Of a stretch of 64,000 nucleotides of DNA, positions 35,001-48,460 are shown piece after piece. Below the pieces are notes generated by a model. The model was not told the DNA's origin and did no database searches. It saw only the letters and a list, made by a program, of their open reading frames with translations. The position numbers and the translations under genes are program-made. Position 1 is the stretch's first letter, and the number at the start of each line of letters is the position of its first letter. Source of the DNA: Stomorhina lunata (Eukaryota; Arthropoda; Insecta; Diptera; Rhiniidae); the NCBI GenBank assembly GCA_933228675.1, contig OW121742.1, forward strand, positions 123,667,983 to 123,731,982. The letters run 5' to 3'.

Positions 35001-36839
35001 ACTTCTAATTAAATCTCATTTTTAAACTGATTTACATTCATATCTATTATTTGTGTGTGTGTGAAGGTTCAAGTACTCAATAAATGTATGCAAATCGGAA
35101 AAGTGAACTCCTCTTTTCATTTATTTCCTTTAATTTCTTCTTGCTGGGGTGTTTTTCAACTGCTACAAGCTGGCAGTTTAATAGGGATTTTAAATTGATT
35201 ACCTCTGCCACGTTAAGTACTCAATCACTTTTGAAATCAACGTAGAACCATACTTTTTTGTATATACTTATATATGTATGAACATATATTTTTAAAGAGG
35301 ACATAAGTACTGATAAATTTTATATATAAAAAAAATATATCTAAAGTGGAGGGATAAGTAGATGCATAAATTCAGGCAGAACTTTACTTTAAATGAGTGT
35401 TTGTAAGCAGTAAGGTCCTTAAAAATGTCACAGACCTATAAAATACTTGAAACTTAAGCAGCTTCACTCAAACAAATTTATACAATCATCATCAGCAGCC
35501 ACCTTCTGCTACAAAAGGATTCAAACCCAACAACACCCCCTTATTTTTTGATAACCCACAAAACCATACAATACTTTAGGTTACAGGATGAAAAAAAAAG
35601 AAATAAAATAAATGAAAAACTACTTTTAACAAAAAAAAATCAGTTTTTTAAAATACCCACGAAATGAATGAAAATGTATGAATGAATGGATGAATGTGCA
35701 TTCAAATCAAGTCAAACGTTAAAACGATGACTTTTGCATACAAGATGTATTGGTTGTAATATTACATTTAGGAGTAAAACAGACGGCTATAACGGAAAGA
35801 CAGAGACCACGGATGAACACATTTCCCTCTAGATTTTTAAATAGGACAGAGGAAGAGTGTCAATATGCTAAATAAAAAATCTTCAAGCTAGTGGTAAATG
35901 CACTGAAAGTACCAGCAAAAAAAGCAGGAATTTGCAAATGGAAATGGCAAAATGAAAATAAATAGTCCTGGTACAATACCCAACCATTAACTTGAGTATA
36001 AAACTTCGGCTCGGAAAGCAAAAAAAAAAAAACACTGAATAAAAACCTATAAGAACATACAAAAATCTCATACAACTGAACACAAAAATATAATAAAGCA
36101 AAAAAAAAAAAGGAAAAGATTTTTTTCTGAGGAAAATAAACTGCAAATCTACATACAGGGCAGCACTTAAACGATTTTAAAAGTGTATTAAAAAAGCAGT
36201 GACTGTGAAAAAAGTGTTTAAGAAGTAGGAGTAAAATATATGCATGTGTTAGTCTTTTACCCAAACATTTGTTAAACCAACAAAAAAATCTCTAGGATTT
36301 GCAAGAACCCGCAGCCAGTTCAAAGAGGTGTTCTTCTGCGTTCTTCTTTAATGTTGGCAAATAGGCAAAACATTTATGTTCGTTTTCTGGTATAGGTCTC
36401 TGTGTGTATATGTGTCTGTGTCTGGTTGACAAATATTCTTTTTTTTTCTCTTTCCTCTTCCTTATTGTTGATTTTTTATGGTTTTTAGCTTGATTTAATT
36501 CATATGGCAAGAGTTTTTATACTTGGTATTTGTTTGCGAGCAAAAAATGTAAACCATTAAACGAATTAATGTTTACTTTACACTTAAAACATTCATAGTG
36601 CATTATTCAATTCCTATTTTTTGGCTCTAAAGTTGCTCAAGCCTGAAAAATCTTATACGAACAAAAAGAAGGCAAAGAATTACCAAATATTGATAAGAAA
36701 TTCAATTTTTTTTAAATAATTAAAGATCTTGACTTTAATTTAGGATTTTTGATTGAAAACTTGAAGAAATACAAGAAAAAATATAATAATTTAAATATTC
36801 TTCGAAATTTCAATGATTTTCTTAGAAAAAAAAAATTGT
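35001..36839. other. AT-rich to mixed non-coding DNA
   Basis: This holds the longest non-array frame of the window (35860-36264, minus, 134 codons), rich in Phe, Leu and Cys from A-rich plus-strand DNA. It has no domain, homology or splice context that I recognise. A second minus frame (36292-36510) is more mixed in composition but equally unsupported. Short GT/AT and GAATGAATG patches are present. Confidence 0.5.
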
Positions 36840-37265
36840 GTCCAAAAAAGGATATATGAAAAAGTTATTTATTTATCAAAGGATCTTAGTCAAAGTTAGT
36901 GGACACAAAGCCTACAGCATTAGCAAAATTGTGGCCAACTTTAATATCAATTCTTGTTTTAACATTACGAGATATAGGTTGTTAAAAAATTTTCGAAAAA
37001 ATTTCAGTTTAACAAAAAACTAATTAAAAATTTGTAAAAATTGTATTAAAGAGAGATTTATATTTAGGATTTTTACCCAAAAAACTAAAAATATTCAAGA
37101 AAAAAATAGAATAATTGTAATATTTAACGATTTTCTTAGAATTTAAAATTCTGTTCTAAAAAGGATATATGACAAATTTTTTTTTTTTTTTTTCAAAGGA
37201 TTTTACTTAGATTTCGCTAAAGCAAAGCCTTAAGTATAAACGAAATTGTGGCCAACTTTAAATCC
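36840..37265 (+). repeat. Module block 7, plus orientation, two copies
   Basis: Cores lie at 36850 and 37163 (313 bp apart). Both are followed by a segment with AAAGGATnTTA, ACAAAGCCT or GCAAAGCCT, and AAATTGTGGCCAACTTTAA (box 2, near 36926 and 37244). Confidence 0.82.
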
Positions 37266-37359
37266 ATTTGTTGAATAAACATAACAAAATTTAGGCAAAA
37301 AAATAGTTCAAAATTTTACCAAGAATTGCAATTACAAGAGAAATTAGGAAAATAATTTT

Positions 37360-38130
37360 CTACAGAAAAATTTTGATAAAAAAATTTTTGAAAAAAAAAA
37401 TTCTATAAAAAGTTTTTGATAAGAAAAATTTTTTGATAAAAAAATTTTCTATAGAAAATTTTTGATAAAAAAATTTTCTATAGAAAAATTTTTGATAAAA
37501 AAATTTTCCATAGAAAAATTTTTGATAAAAAAATTTTCTATAGAAAAATTTTTGATAAGAAAATTTTCTATAGAAAAATTTTTGATAAGAAAATTTTCTA
37601 TAGAAAAATGTTTGATAAACAAATTGTCTATAGAAAAATTTTTGATAAAAAAAATTTTCTATATTAAAATTTTCAAAAAAAAATTTTCTATAGAAAGGTT
37701 TAAAAAAAAAATTCTATATAAAAATTTTTGATAACAAAAATTTTCTATATAAACATTTTTTTATCAAAAAATTTTCTATAGAAAAATTTTTAATAAAAAA
37801 ATTTTCTATAGAAAAATTTTTGATAAAAAAATTTTCTATAGAAAAATTTTTGATAAAAAAATTTTCTGTAGAAAAATTTTTGATAAAAAAATTTTCTATA
37901 GAAAAATTTTTGATAAAAAAATTTTCTATAGAAAAAATTTTTGATAAAAAAATTTTCTATAGAAAAAATTTTTATAAAACAAAGTTTCAATAGAAAAATT
38001 TTTGATAAAAAAATTTTCTGCAGAAAAATTTTTGATAAAAAAATTTTGTATAGAAAAATTTTTGATAAAAAAAATTTTGTATAGAAAAATTTTTGATAAA
38101 AAAAAATGTCTATATGATAATCTCAAAAAA
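37360..38130. repeat. 30-bp array built on palindrome TTTTCTATAGAAAA, GATAAAA spacer
   Basis: The unit is TTTTCTATAGAAAA plus TTTTTGATAAAAAAA, 30 bp in most copies, with about 20-25 copies and decayed edges. The core is a perfect 14-bp palindrome, so both strands carry similar open frames (a 10-residue repeat); these are not genes. One spacer near 37757 is inverted (TTTTTTATCAAAAAA). The same core forms the larger array at 53.4-55.5 kb. Confidence 0.93.
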
Positions 38131-39600
38131 TTTTCTTATATATATTACCTTTTACTAACTATAAAGCAATTTTCTGTAGTTTACAATGAGTTTTAGGGCA
38201 ATTTTTTTTAAATATTTTATATTAAAATAAAATTTTTGCAAAAAATACCTTCAGAGGACCAATTTTTCTAGATAAGAATTTGTAAAAAACGGTGCTAGAC
38301 GAACTGTTATATGTAATTTGTTCCAAAAACTAAGTATGACAAAGGTCACCAGATATCCTTTTTGGAAAATATTATTCAAAAATTATTTAAATTTTTTAAA
38401 AATCTTAGTTTTGTCTAGAACTTGTTATTATATAAAAGTAAAAATTAAGCATTTTGTTAAAAAATAATTCATTCATTCATTCATATCCTGAACACTATTA
38501 AGGTTATTTTCCATAATATCTTCTGTTTTAAAATATTCCTTCAATTTTAATTAAAAAAAAAAAAAAAAAACTTCTCAATCTAACCACTTAAAAAAAGCCA
38601 ATAACGCCAACAAAAACCCGTACCCCCAGAAGAATTGTAAGCAAAAACTAAAAAACAAAGAAGTGTTAATATTTAACTTGTGTCTGTATTTAAATATACT
38701 TTCTGCAAGGATATTCTCAAATATATAACTTCCTTTTTATGGTCATAGACACTTTTATAATAAAATTACAACTATAAAGGCATGATTCATATTACATGAA
38801 TCATTATGTTTATACTAAAGCTTAAGCACAACTTGCCAACGCTACCTTCGTTATATTCCAGGAATATTACTAAATAACTAAAAATATCCTTACAGCTACA
38901 GAGCGATGAATATTCAGCTATAGAGACATCGACCACACTAAAGCAAACATACACAATTTTTCGGGTTTGCAAATAAATTTTACAAAAGTTTTCATTTAAC
39001 AACTCAGAGCAAAGACACTGTTGCTTTAAAGCATGCACAAACATGTTCATTTGGGGGAAAAGGGAAAATAAAACCTTAAAATAAAATCGTCATCATCTAC
39101 TATAGTGTATTTTTTAGTAATAGCGCCTTTAAAAGTGTCTGTAATTTGACCTAAAGCAAATGTAAATAAACGAATGCGGTTGTTCTTGTGCAACATTAAC
39201 ATCTAACGTTTCTAACTTTATGTGTAATGAAGGCTGAAGGGAAAGAACATGGCTCAAAAGAAGGGAGTGTTGTTACAAAAGCATGAGACCAAATAAAGTT
39301 AAACATTTTGTGTAACTTAATGAAATACTGACCAAAGAACCTCAATATAAATATATACACAAACAAACTCAAATAAATTCTCAAACACACACAAAGAGAC
39401 TTTCATTTACTTTATTGGGGGAGGAGATTGAAAAACAAAGACAAAAATATAAAGTCACAAAGTCGTACAGAATTTGCTAAACAAACACAAACGGTACCAG
39501 CGGTATAAGTAGAATATTTAGATGTCTTTGTGCAAAGGATTAGGCCAATTGGAAATTTTTATAGACTCAGGCAATAATAATTTTGAATTTGTTACAAATT
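38131..39600. other. AT-rich DNA with one minus module
   Basis: A single minus module has its core at 38353, with AAGGTCACC adjoining (GGTGACCTTT subtype). An A run lies at 38552-38570 and a CATT repeat at 38469-38484. No gene is recognisable; the frame at 38787-39050 (minus) has no support. Confidence 0.55.
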
Positions 39601-41080
39601 TTAAATGATTTCCTTAAAAAGGATATATGGCGACCTCTCTTACAAAAGGATCTAGATTTGAAAATCTTTTAAAAACTTTTAGTTTGACTATAAACATAAA
39701 TTGTGGAGTAGAAAAACATATACTTTTAATGTCCTGTGTGATAAAATGTATAGTTCTGAAAATGTTTCTTTTAATATTTGCACTGTGTAAGAAAATTTTG
39801 ATTTCGCTAAAGGAGTTTCATTAAAATTGCACAATTATTTGTTTATTAAAAAGTTTTCTTATTTTAGAAAACATTTTTGAAATTTATTTTTAAAGGATAT
39901 ATGGTGACCTTTAATGTATTAAGGACTAGAAGCGAAAAGTCTTTAAAAACTTACTACTTGGCAATGAAAATAAATTGTAAGCTAGAAACATGATTTAAGG
40001 AACATTTTAAACATATTTAAAAAAAATATGATACTTCGCTCAAAATGTAATTTTAAAAAATTTTTACTTATATAACAAAATTGTTTTAATTGTAGTAGGT
40101 TTTATTTATGTTACAAATTTACAAATTATTTAATTTTACAAATTATTCAATTTGAACCAATTATACAAAAGGATATTTGGTGAAGAAAGAAATTATAAGA
40201 ATTTTATAGTAAGACAATAATTCTAAATTGTGATTAATACAAACGAATAAAATACAGTACGAAAAGCTTGATATAACCAATTTAAATCGTTTTCCATCTA
40301 AAAAATTTCTTAAACCCGCAATAATATAAGTTTTCTATTCAAAATCAAAAAAATATATATATAACATTTTACATTTTAAAAGTCTATATAATAACATCTA
40401 AAATTTTTATAAAACCTTAAAAGAATATTATGACATGACACAAAATTCAAAATGTACTTTTCACAAACTTTTTATTAAAAAAGTATAATTTAGTTTTGAA
40501 TTATTTTAACTGCAAAATAGTTCGTTTAATTTTCTGAATTAGTGAAATTATAATAATTTTATTTTTGTTTTAATGAATTTATAAAAAAGGATATATGGTG
40601 ACCTTTGAAATCCTTTGCGATATGGAAAAGAAATTTATACAAATATAAAGTATGGTATAAAATACATAATGTCAGCTAAAAAAAGTAGACTTTTTAAAGT
40701 CTTTTTAATTGAAATTTATTATTTTAAAAAATTTCCAAGTTTTTTTTTAATATGTCCAAAATTTTTGATATGTCATTCAATTTTCTTACGTGAGTAGAGA
40801 ATAATTAATAAACTTTTTTAAGTTTGGTCCGTTTTCATGGATAAATTTTATAATTTTATGATTTCTGTATGAATTGTTGAAAAAGGATATATGTTGAACT
40901 CTGAAATCCTTTGAGATCTATTAAAAACACTAGCACCGGAGTATAGTTCAATATAAAATACAAATTGTAAGAAAGAAAAATTTAGCTTTTGAATGTTGTT
41001 TTTACTAAAAAAAAATATAATTTTTTCAAAAAAGTTAAAATTTAACAAAAATTAAATTTTTTCTTAAAATTTAAATAATT
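39601..41080 (+). repeat. Module block 8, plus orientation, five copies, GGTGACCTTT subtype
   Basis: Cores lie at 39621, 39895, 40171, 40589 and 40885 (spacing 274, 276, 418, 296). Box 1 extends as ATATGGCGACCTCT, ATATGGTGACCTTT and ATATGGTGACCTTT in copies 1, 2 and 4. Box 2 reads ATAAATTGTGGAGTAGAAA, ATAAATTGTAAGCTAGAAA, CTAAATTGTGATTAATAC and ACAAATTGTAAGAAAGAAA at similar distances. Small frames at 39627, 40615 and 40848 run through the repeat. Confidence 0.83.
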
Positions 41081-42265
41081 CATGAAATTTTCTTACGAAT
41101 TAAGTTAAAAATTGACAATTCTTACTTTATTGAGTCTCTTTTCTATTGGGTTCTTTTTATAAGGGTCATTTCAATAGAAAAAGAAGGAGTGTTTTCATTT
41201 GTTTTGTGTGTGTAGATTTTGTCGATGTTGATGCCGGTGATGATGACTATGGTTTTTTCTGCATTTCTACCTACAACAACTAATGCAACAGCAAAAAAAA
41301 TAACCCTCTACCGTAATATTAAAACTCACAAGCGGATTACAGTTTGTGTTAATTCTTTCATGCTTTTAAAATATACACAATGAAAATTGTGAGTGAATAA
41401 AAAAGAGAAACAACAGAAAAAAAACTGTTGCTCTTGTACACGTTTTTTAATATTTTCAAATGTTTTAATTTACAAGACTCGGTGTTTGCCAAAGAGGTTT
41501 TAATGTTAAAATTCCCAGCTAAATAAAAAAATTGTGGAAAAAAACAAAAAGAGAACGAAAACGTGTTGTAAAATAGAAACAAAAAAAGAATTTCAACTCA
41601 AATCCAAAACACTATTACTGATGTATACACTTCTGCCTGAGTGCCTTAGAAGCAACTAACTCCTCTTCATGCTTTAGCATGAATGTGAGTTCTTCTTTAA
41701 GCTTAATGCATAATATGCATACGTTTACTTTTTTTTAATATCAACCTTTTAGACTACAGGGCAAATTAAAATTTAAAATTTTTCTATTTAAAAATGTGTA
41801 AAAAAATATAAAATGTTAAAGGAATTTGAGGAAACAAAGACTACAGGGTATATATATATAAATGTTGCAGACGTGTTGATGTTTAAATCTTATAGTTAAA
41901 ATTTAAAAACAAAAAAATATAAACTGGAAAAAAATAATTTAACAAAAAAATAACACTAGCATTTGCAGCAGCTTTATATATAAAATAAAGAGAAAAATGA
42001 AACACAAAATGGTTATTAATTAAAACAAAGCAGAAGAAAAGGCAAGCCAAGCTTTTTTTGTATGTAAAGGGTACAAAACTACAAAGAAAAATTTAATTAA
42101 CTTTTATACAAGAAATGTTAAAAAAAGGGTGGCCGCAAAAAAGAAAATTTGTATAAAAAAGAAAAAAATAACAGACCAAATACCAAATTTTTTATATAAA
42201 ATTAATTAAAATCATTTTTTTTTTTAGAAATTTTAAAGTAAATTTGTTTGTCAAAAATGAAAAGA
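41081..42265. other. AT-rich to mixed non-coding DNA
   Basis: Nothing recognisable. GATGATGATG triplets occur near 41225-41255 and a short TATA tract near 41850. Confidence 0.55.
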
Positions 42266-44470
42266 AACCTTAATTTCTGAGGTCTACAATTTGTGTTTAT
42301 CTGTTATTTATATATTTATAAAAAAAATTTGTAAAAATCCCTAGGCATTTCTGAGGTCACCATATATCCTTTTTCGATTTACACAATAAAAATACAAAAT
42401 ATTGGCATTTTGCTTAATCAAAGTATTAAAAATTTAAATAAGAGATACTTAAACTTTAAACCAAATTTTTAAATTCAACAAAAAAAATCATAAAATAGTC
42501 TTTTTTGATAACAAGAATTTGTGATATACTCTAACCTATAGTTTAATAAAGAATTTGCCTCTATAGCTTTAACTATTTAAAAGGCTATCATATATCCTTT
42601 TTGTTATAAACAGGACAAAAGTAGACAAAAAGTGATTCAGATATCAGAACGTGCTAAAAATTATTAAAATTTTCCCAAAAGATAAAAGATTTAATTTAAA
42701 TTAAATCTTTTATTTTTTTGTAAATTAAATTTTAATTTTTTTGTTAATTAAATTTTAATATTTATATGGAAAAACACTGATATTTATTGATAACAATTTA
42801 AGGATAGCTCTTAGCTTAAGTTTGCTGAGATAATTTTAAGAATAACTTAAAGTATTTCAGAGGTCATCATATATCCTTTTTAATATTATTTAGAAAAATT
42901 CAAAATATTTGTTTATTTTATAGATATATAATTAAGACTAAATAAAATTCATTGTTTTATTAAAAAAAAGATGAAAGGAAACTTAAAAAAAAAGCTACAA
43001 AATTAAATTTTATGAACAAAAACTTTTGCGAATTGAGAAATATTTCACTTTCGCAATTCGAGGAATTAGGCATTCTTAAAATTGATGTCAACACCTTGCT
43101 CAAATTTCATACCAATATAAATATTTTCTAATGTCCTTTTTGTAGACTTTTCAAAAAATTTTAAAAATTTCTTCTATTTTAATTTCAAGTAAAGAATTCG
43201 AATTTTTTTCTTTAATTTTCTATATTTATGATAATTTAAATCATTTCTCCAAAAGCCTTTCCATGTCTTTCTCTCTAATTATAGACAAAATTAGCCATAT
43301 CCTTCGTTCTTTAGCTTGTAAGTGTTATATTAACATAAATGTTTATAAGTTTTGAAGATATTTTTATATTAATTTATTACCATTTTTGGCAAATTTGCTG
43401 CTTCTATAAGGCAAATTAAATAAAATTTACAACCCTCTGCGCGCTCGTAAACTTTTAACAAATTTTGTTGTCAAAAACTTTGTTATGCTTTAAATTCATT
43501 TAATATAATGAAAGCCAATGCGGATTTTTACTTATATTTCTTGTTCTTGGGCTTTTAAAAGTTTAGTAGATTTTGTTGTTTCATAAATTTTGGTATAAGT
43601 TTTATTTTTGTGTTATGTGAAAAGAAAGAATTTATGGTGGTTTTTGTGGAAGCATTTCAGATTTTGGTGGTATGAATTTTAAGGCTTATGTTTCTACAAT
43701 TTGCTAAAGAATTTAAAATTTTATAGAAAAAAAATTTTAAATAAAATTATTTTGTTCAGGAAATAAAAAAGATACATAAATTTCCCCAAAACATTTTTAA
43801 CCAAAAAGTCAAGAATGCGCTTATTTAACTTATTCACAATTTCAATTTGGTTCTAATTTTTAATTATAGGAAAAATGTATGCTTAAATCATTTAAAATTA
43901 CAGAGGTCACCATATATCCTTTTTTGATTTATATAAAAAAAAAATTGAAAATATTGACATTTTTGTGTGTTTAAAGTACTTAAGATTTTATATAAGAAAC
44001 ATTAAGAGAAAATATGATTTAAATAATAAATTCCTTAATCAAAATATAAAATTTTATTTAAAAGGATATCCAAAGGATCTGTCTATCTTGTCTATAATTT
44101 CCTTTCGACAATATTCTTTACTGTGCTTAAGAAATTTTCTTGTTATCTTTTAGGATGTCAAAGGTCACCATATATCCTTTTTTATTTATTTATTTTTTTA
44201 ATTAAAAATTTTTGTAATTTATAATTTCCTGGCATTTAAAACTTGAAATCTAAAAATTTTTTCAAGCTTAATTTGTTTAATCTTTAAAAAATTATAGGTT
44301 TAAAAATATTTTATCTGTAGTTCTCGTTTAAACAAAATCTTAATGAATCTCTAAAAATTAATTTTTTGTTACTAAGAACTTGTGTTTATCTGTAGTCTAT
44401 GACCTAGTGAAGATCTTTTTTATAATATGCATAAGTATTAAAAAGGTCACCATATATCCTTTTTATATGT
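42266..44470 (-). repeat. Module block 9, minus orientation, about seven copies, GGTGACCTTT subtype
   Basis: Minus cores lie at 42364, 42592, 42871, 43131 (ATGTCC), 43914, 44172 and 44454. Spacing within the two runs is 228, 279 and 260 bp, then 258 and 282 bp. Adjoining sequence is GAGGTCACCATATATCCTTT or close forms at 42364, 43914, 44172 and 44454. Box 2 is represented by ACAATTTGTGTTTATCTGT near 42287 and GAACTTGTGTTTATCTGTAG near 44377. The section 43300-43850 is filler. Confidence 0.83.
42682..42713. repeat. Perfect 32-bp A/T palindrome
   Basis: The two 16-base halves (ATAAAAGATTTAATTT and its reverse complement) are exactly complementary with no loop. Such a site can extrude a cruciform. 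It lies between two modules of block 9, and no associated gene is seen. Confidence 0.9.
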
Positions 44471-46519
44471 TTTTTGAAAATTTAAGATTTTTATATTTTT
44501 TTAATTTTTTTACTAAACGACAAATGCAAAGAAATTATTTTAAACGAAAAAGATGAATAAAAATGAATAAAATATTAACATAATTTAAAAAGAAAATGTA
44601 CACTCAATTTAAATTTGCTAATGGTGGCTATTTAAGATTTCTTATAGAATTTTTAATGCATTCTTTCTTGTCTTTCTTTTTTGTGCCTTTTTCCCCTGGC
44701 TGATATTTAAATTGCCTTACCAAAGCTTTTAAGTTTTTATAGTACGGAAATTGCCTTTTTCGTTACGTTTTTTTTGCGTCTTCTTTTTGTGAGATTTCCA
44801 TTAGGCAAGCACATCCTTTTTTGACAAGTTTTTTTTTTGTGTGTATTATATTTTCTGTTGCTAGTTATCTGGCTCTTTTGTATAGTTTGTAGCTGCAGTT
44901 TTGCAGCTTTTTATAATGGTCATTTCCGTTAAATTTTTAGCCTTAGCAAGGACATTTAACAGTAAATGTTTTCGAAATTTTTTACTATACCTATTTTGGA
45001 AAGCCATTAATATTTCATAAGTAAAATTTGTTCAAAGTAAATTTAAATTTGTCATAAACAGTTTCCTTATAGAAGAAAATGTAGTAATGGTTTAAAATTG
45101 ATTTAATAGCCATTAGAAAAATATTTACTTTCAAGCTATAAATTTCTAAAACAAACGTTTACAAAGGCGTGTTGTTTTATTTAGTATAACGTGAACTAAT
45201 GAAATGTATCTTTGTTGTGGCAGCAGCAACAAAAAAGCCTTTGCACGTTATACTCCAGAGACCTGCAATTCTAACTAAGCGTACAATCATATTAATAACT
45301 TAAACAAGAAGAAAAGGACAACAAAAAACAACTAAATTTAATATGAAATAACAAAACGGCTGACGGAAGGACAGATGTAAAGAAAGAAGGACCGACAGAC
45401 GTAAGGACATTCCTCAAATGAATTATAGATAAAATGACAAGAACTAAAGCTTTTTTGAAAAACCCTGCAATGATGTATATGAACCTTATTTTATTATTAA
45501 AACTTAATAGCTCTGGCCCTCATACTATTACCGCTAAAGTACTTCAAAGCCTGTCGAGTCTGTTAGTGGCAAAGTATTAGAAGAAGGTAAAAGTAATATT
45601 AAGTAATTGATTACATCTCTAGGGACTTTTAAGACTTTTTCCTAAATGTAAGAAACTTAACAAATAACACAATATTTTCAAAATTATTATTAACTTCTCG
45701 AAACTCTTGCCACGGTCTACACAAATGGCAAACCCAGGACAAAAAAAGAGAATACTTGAGCATATAAAAAATATCACATAAATTTTATATTTACAATACA
45801 ATAATAAAAACAAGCAATAACAAAAATTTTCTCCATATGAAAAAAAAAGAACAATAATAAAGTATAGACTATACAGAAACCGCAAAACAGAACTCAAAAT
45901 TGCAAAAATATAAAATAAATGATAACGGCGAAACCAGGATAACAGTGTTGCGAGGACATAAAAACAGAACAGAAATTTTTACAGTTTAAAAATCTTTATT
46001 ATTTCCGAAATTTGATCAGAAAAAGGTGAATTCAGCTTTTTTAAATATTAATGTTTTTCCAAAATTATTTTAGAAAATATGGTAAAGAATTTTGTAACAG
46101 TTTTTGGTCACTTTAGTGCTCTATGTATAGACTATAAAATGGCCCAAAGTCAACTGCATAAGTTTGCCTATACTTGAGGAGCGATTATATTTTGAAAACT
46201 ACCAAAACTAAGATTTGTGCTTTAATTTATCAAAATAATTTTAATTTAATAAATCATGAAAGCTAAACTTCGCTGTGAAACTTTCTAAATATCTAACATT
46301 TTATCACCAATATTGGTTACATTAACACAACATAAATCCAGCTGCATAAGTCTGCACATATTTAATTTGTGGATATTTGTTGATAACAACATTTACAAAA
46401 ATTGTTTCTTTTTTTTATAAAAGAATCAAATGTTTGTAGTCTATCAAAATTTATGATTTTAAAATCATTTTATAGTATGTGAAATATCAAGAATAAAATT
46501 TTAATACTTCAAAAATTAT
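44471..46519. other. AT-rich to mixed non-coding DNA
   Basis: No gene is recognisable. A GGAC/AGAC-rich patch at about 45362-45411 resembles the one at 4248. The frame at 45619-45897 (minus) is rich in Phe, Leu, Tyr and Cys and unsupported. Confidence 0.55.
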
Positions 46520-48460
46520 TTAAAAAAAAGGATATTTGACAAACTCTTACAATTCACTTCCCAGAATTATAAAATTTGGCTAATATATTCAAAACTTTAA
46601 GACACAACTTGTGGCATTAAAATTTTTCCAAAAAATTTAAATTTAAAAAAAAATAAAAAATAAATTTTTACTAAAATTTTTATTTAAAAATCAAAAATGT
46701 TGAATTTTCAAAATACTTTCTGCATATTTGCCAAGAATATTTTCTAAATTTTTGACATGGTATTTTTTTTAAAGAGTCCTCTTAAACAAATCCTTAATTC
46801 AGCTGCACAAAACTGCAAAATTTTGATTTGTCAACATTCACAAAATTTAAAAAGGATATTAGTGGTATTTATGTTATAACTTCTTTAAATGTTTCTAAAC
46901 AATGACAAGTTTTCTTAAATAACCAAATATTTCCGATCCTTTTTTCTCTGAAACCTCAACACTGTGCGGCGCCTTTACGACTATACAAACACAATAACAA
47001 TAATTGTTCCTTTTTATTTTATATTTTTTTTTATACTCTCACACACAATCACATTTTATTAATAACACAAATTGCCTGTGTATAAGCTGAAACAAATACA
47101 AATAAACATTTAAAAGCAAATTTCTGCTACGGAAAAATTAATAAAAATAAAAGACTATAAAACTACACAACACGAGCAATAGCAACAAACTTACTCTCTA
47201 CCTACACTTGGCCATTTGTTATATATGAAATTTTATGACGACTAATTGCAACCACAGTGTAAAATTATAAAATTACTTTTTGCGGTGGCAGGTTTTTATT
47301 TATTTTACTTCCATTACGATGTTCAAAACTTGTATAAAGCTCAGCGCTCTTACTGCTGTTTTCAGCTACCAAATGTTTTGCACAAAAATTGTTTATAGTT
47401 TATGTTTTGTGTTTAACGAAAAATTGTTAATTTATTGCAATACAATAACCAGAAATATAGACACACATATATAAAGTAAATGAATTTTGTTTGGTATAGA
47501 AGTTTTGGGTGTTTTTTTTTTGTTTTAAAAAGGGATATTTAGAAATACATTTTAAAGAAGAAATAATAATTTAGGAGCTAAAGGGGCTATAAATTTGTGG
47601 AAAACTAAATTTTTATGTTAAAAACACATTTACATTTTTTTTCAACAAAAAAGGATATATAGCAAACTTTAACATTTTAGAACTTAGCTTTGTGAAAGTT
47701 GGCTATTTTATAACTCGATGTATTCTGCAAATTGTGGCATAAGTGCTTTTCATAATGTCATAAAATTTCTACAAAAATGTTAACAAAAAAATATTTAATA
47801 ATCCTAAATATGTCAAAAATGTACCTTTACTAACTGAAAAATTATTTTAAAGATTATTGGCAACACTTAAAAGCCTTTTAAGAAAATTTTTTAATAAAGG
47901 ATATATGACAAACTTCAACAATTGAAATGCGAGAAATATAAAATTTGGCTATACTATACATATATTTAAAAAACAAATTGTGGCTTAATAATTTTTTTAA
48001 ATTTCTCAAGATTTCTACGCATTTCTTTTGTTAAAAAATTTCAAATAATTAAATAACTCAAAAATTTTATTGGAAAATTAAAAGAAGGCAACATTTTAGC
48101 ATATTTTGTATGTGAAGCATATTTGAAATTTTATAAGAATATAAATCTCAGGTTTACTGCTTAATCCTTTTGAATACATATGGTTTTAATCCTTTTGAAT
48201 ACATATAGTTTTTGATTTCAACTTAATTTTGTTAATGCCTTACAAATTATTTAAAAAGCTGAAAATTTACACCATTTTTAATGTTAAAGATACTAAGCTA
48301 CGTTAAAAACGGTTTTTTAATATTTTTCAAAAAAGGATATATGAACACAATCCACAATTTAAGTCCAACAGTTATGAAATTTGACAAGAATGTACTTCTA
48401 TGTAAGAATCAAGTTGTGCTTTTATAATTTTATTAAATTTCTGAAGATTTCTAATGAATT
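46520..48460 (+). repeat. Module block 10, plus orientation, GACAAACTT subtype
   Basis: Cores lie at 46530, 46854, 47533, 47653, 47899 and 48335. Box 1 extends as GATATNTGACAAACTT or AGCAAACTTTAAC. Box 2 starts at +71 (46601, GACACAACTTGTGGCAT), +72 (47725, TGCAAATTGTGGCAT), +72 (47971, AAACAAATTGTGGC) and +69 (48404, AAGAATCAAGTTGTG). A 24-base tandem duplication, ATCCTTTTGAATACATAT, lies near 48163-48210. Confidence 0.84.

Noticed and set aside
35860..36264. 134-codon minus-strand frame
   Set aside because: The composition is dominated by Phe, Leu and Tyr as expected from A-rich DNA. No domain or homology is recognised, and an overlapping second frame is equally open.
36292..36510. 72-codon minus-strand frame with mixed, Lys/Glu-rich composition
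   Set aside because: No recognisable domain, no splice sites I can support, and length within chance expectation.
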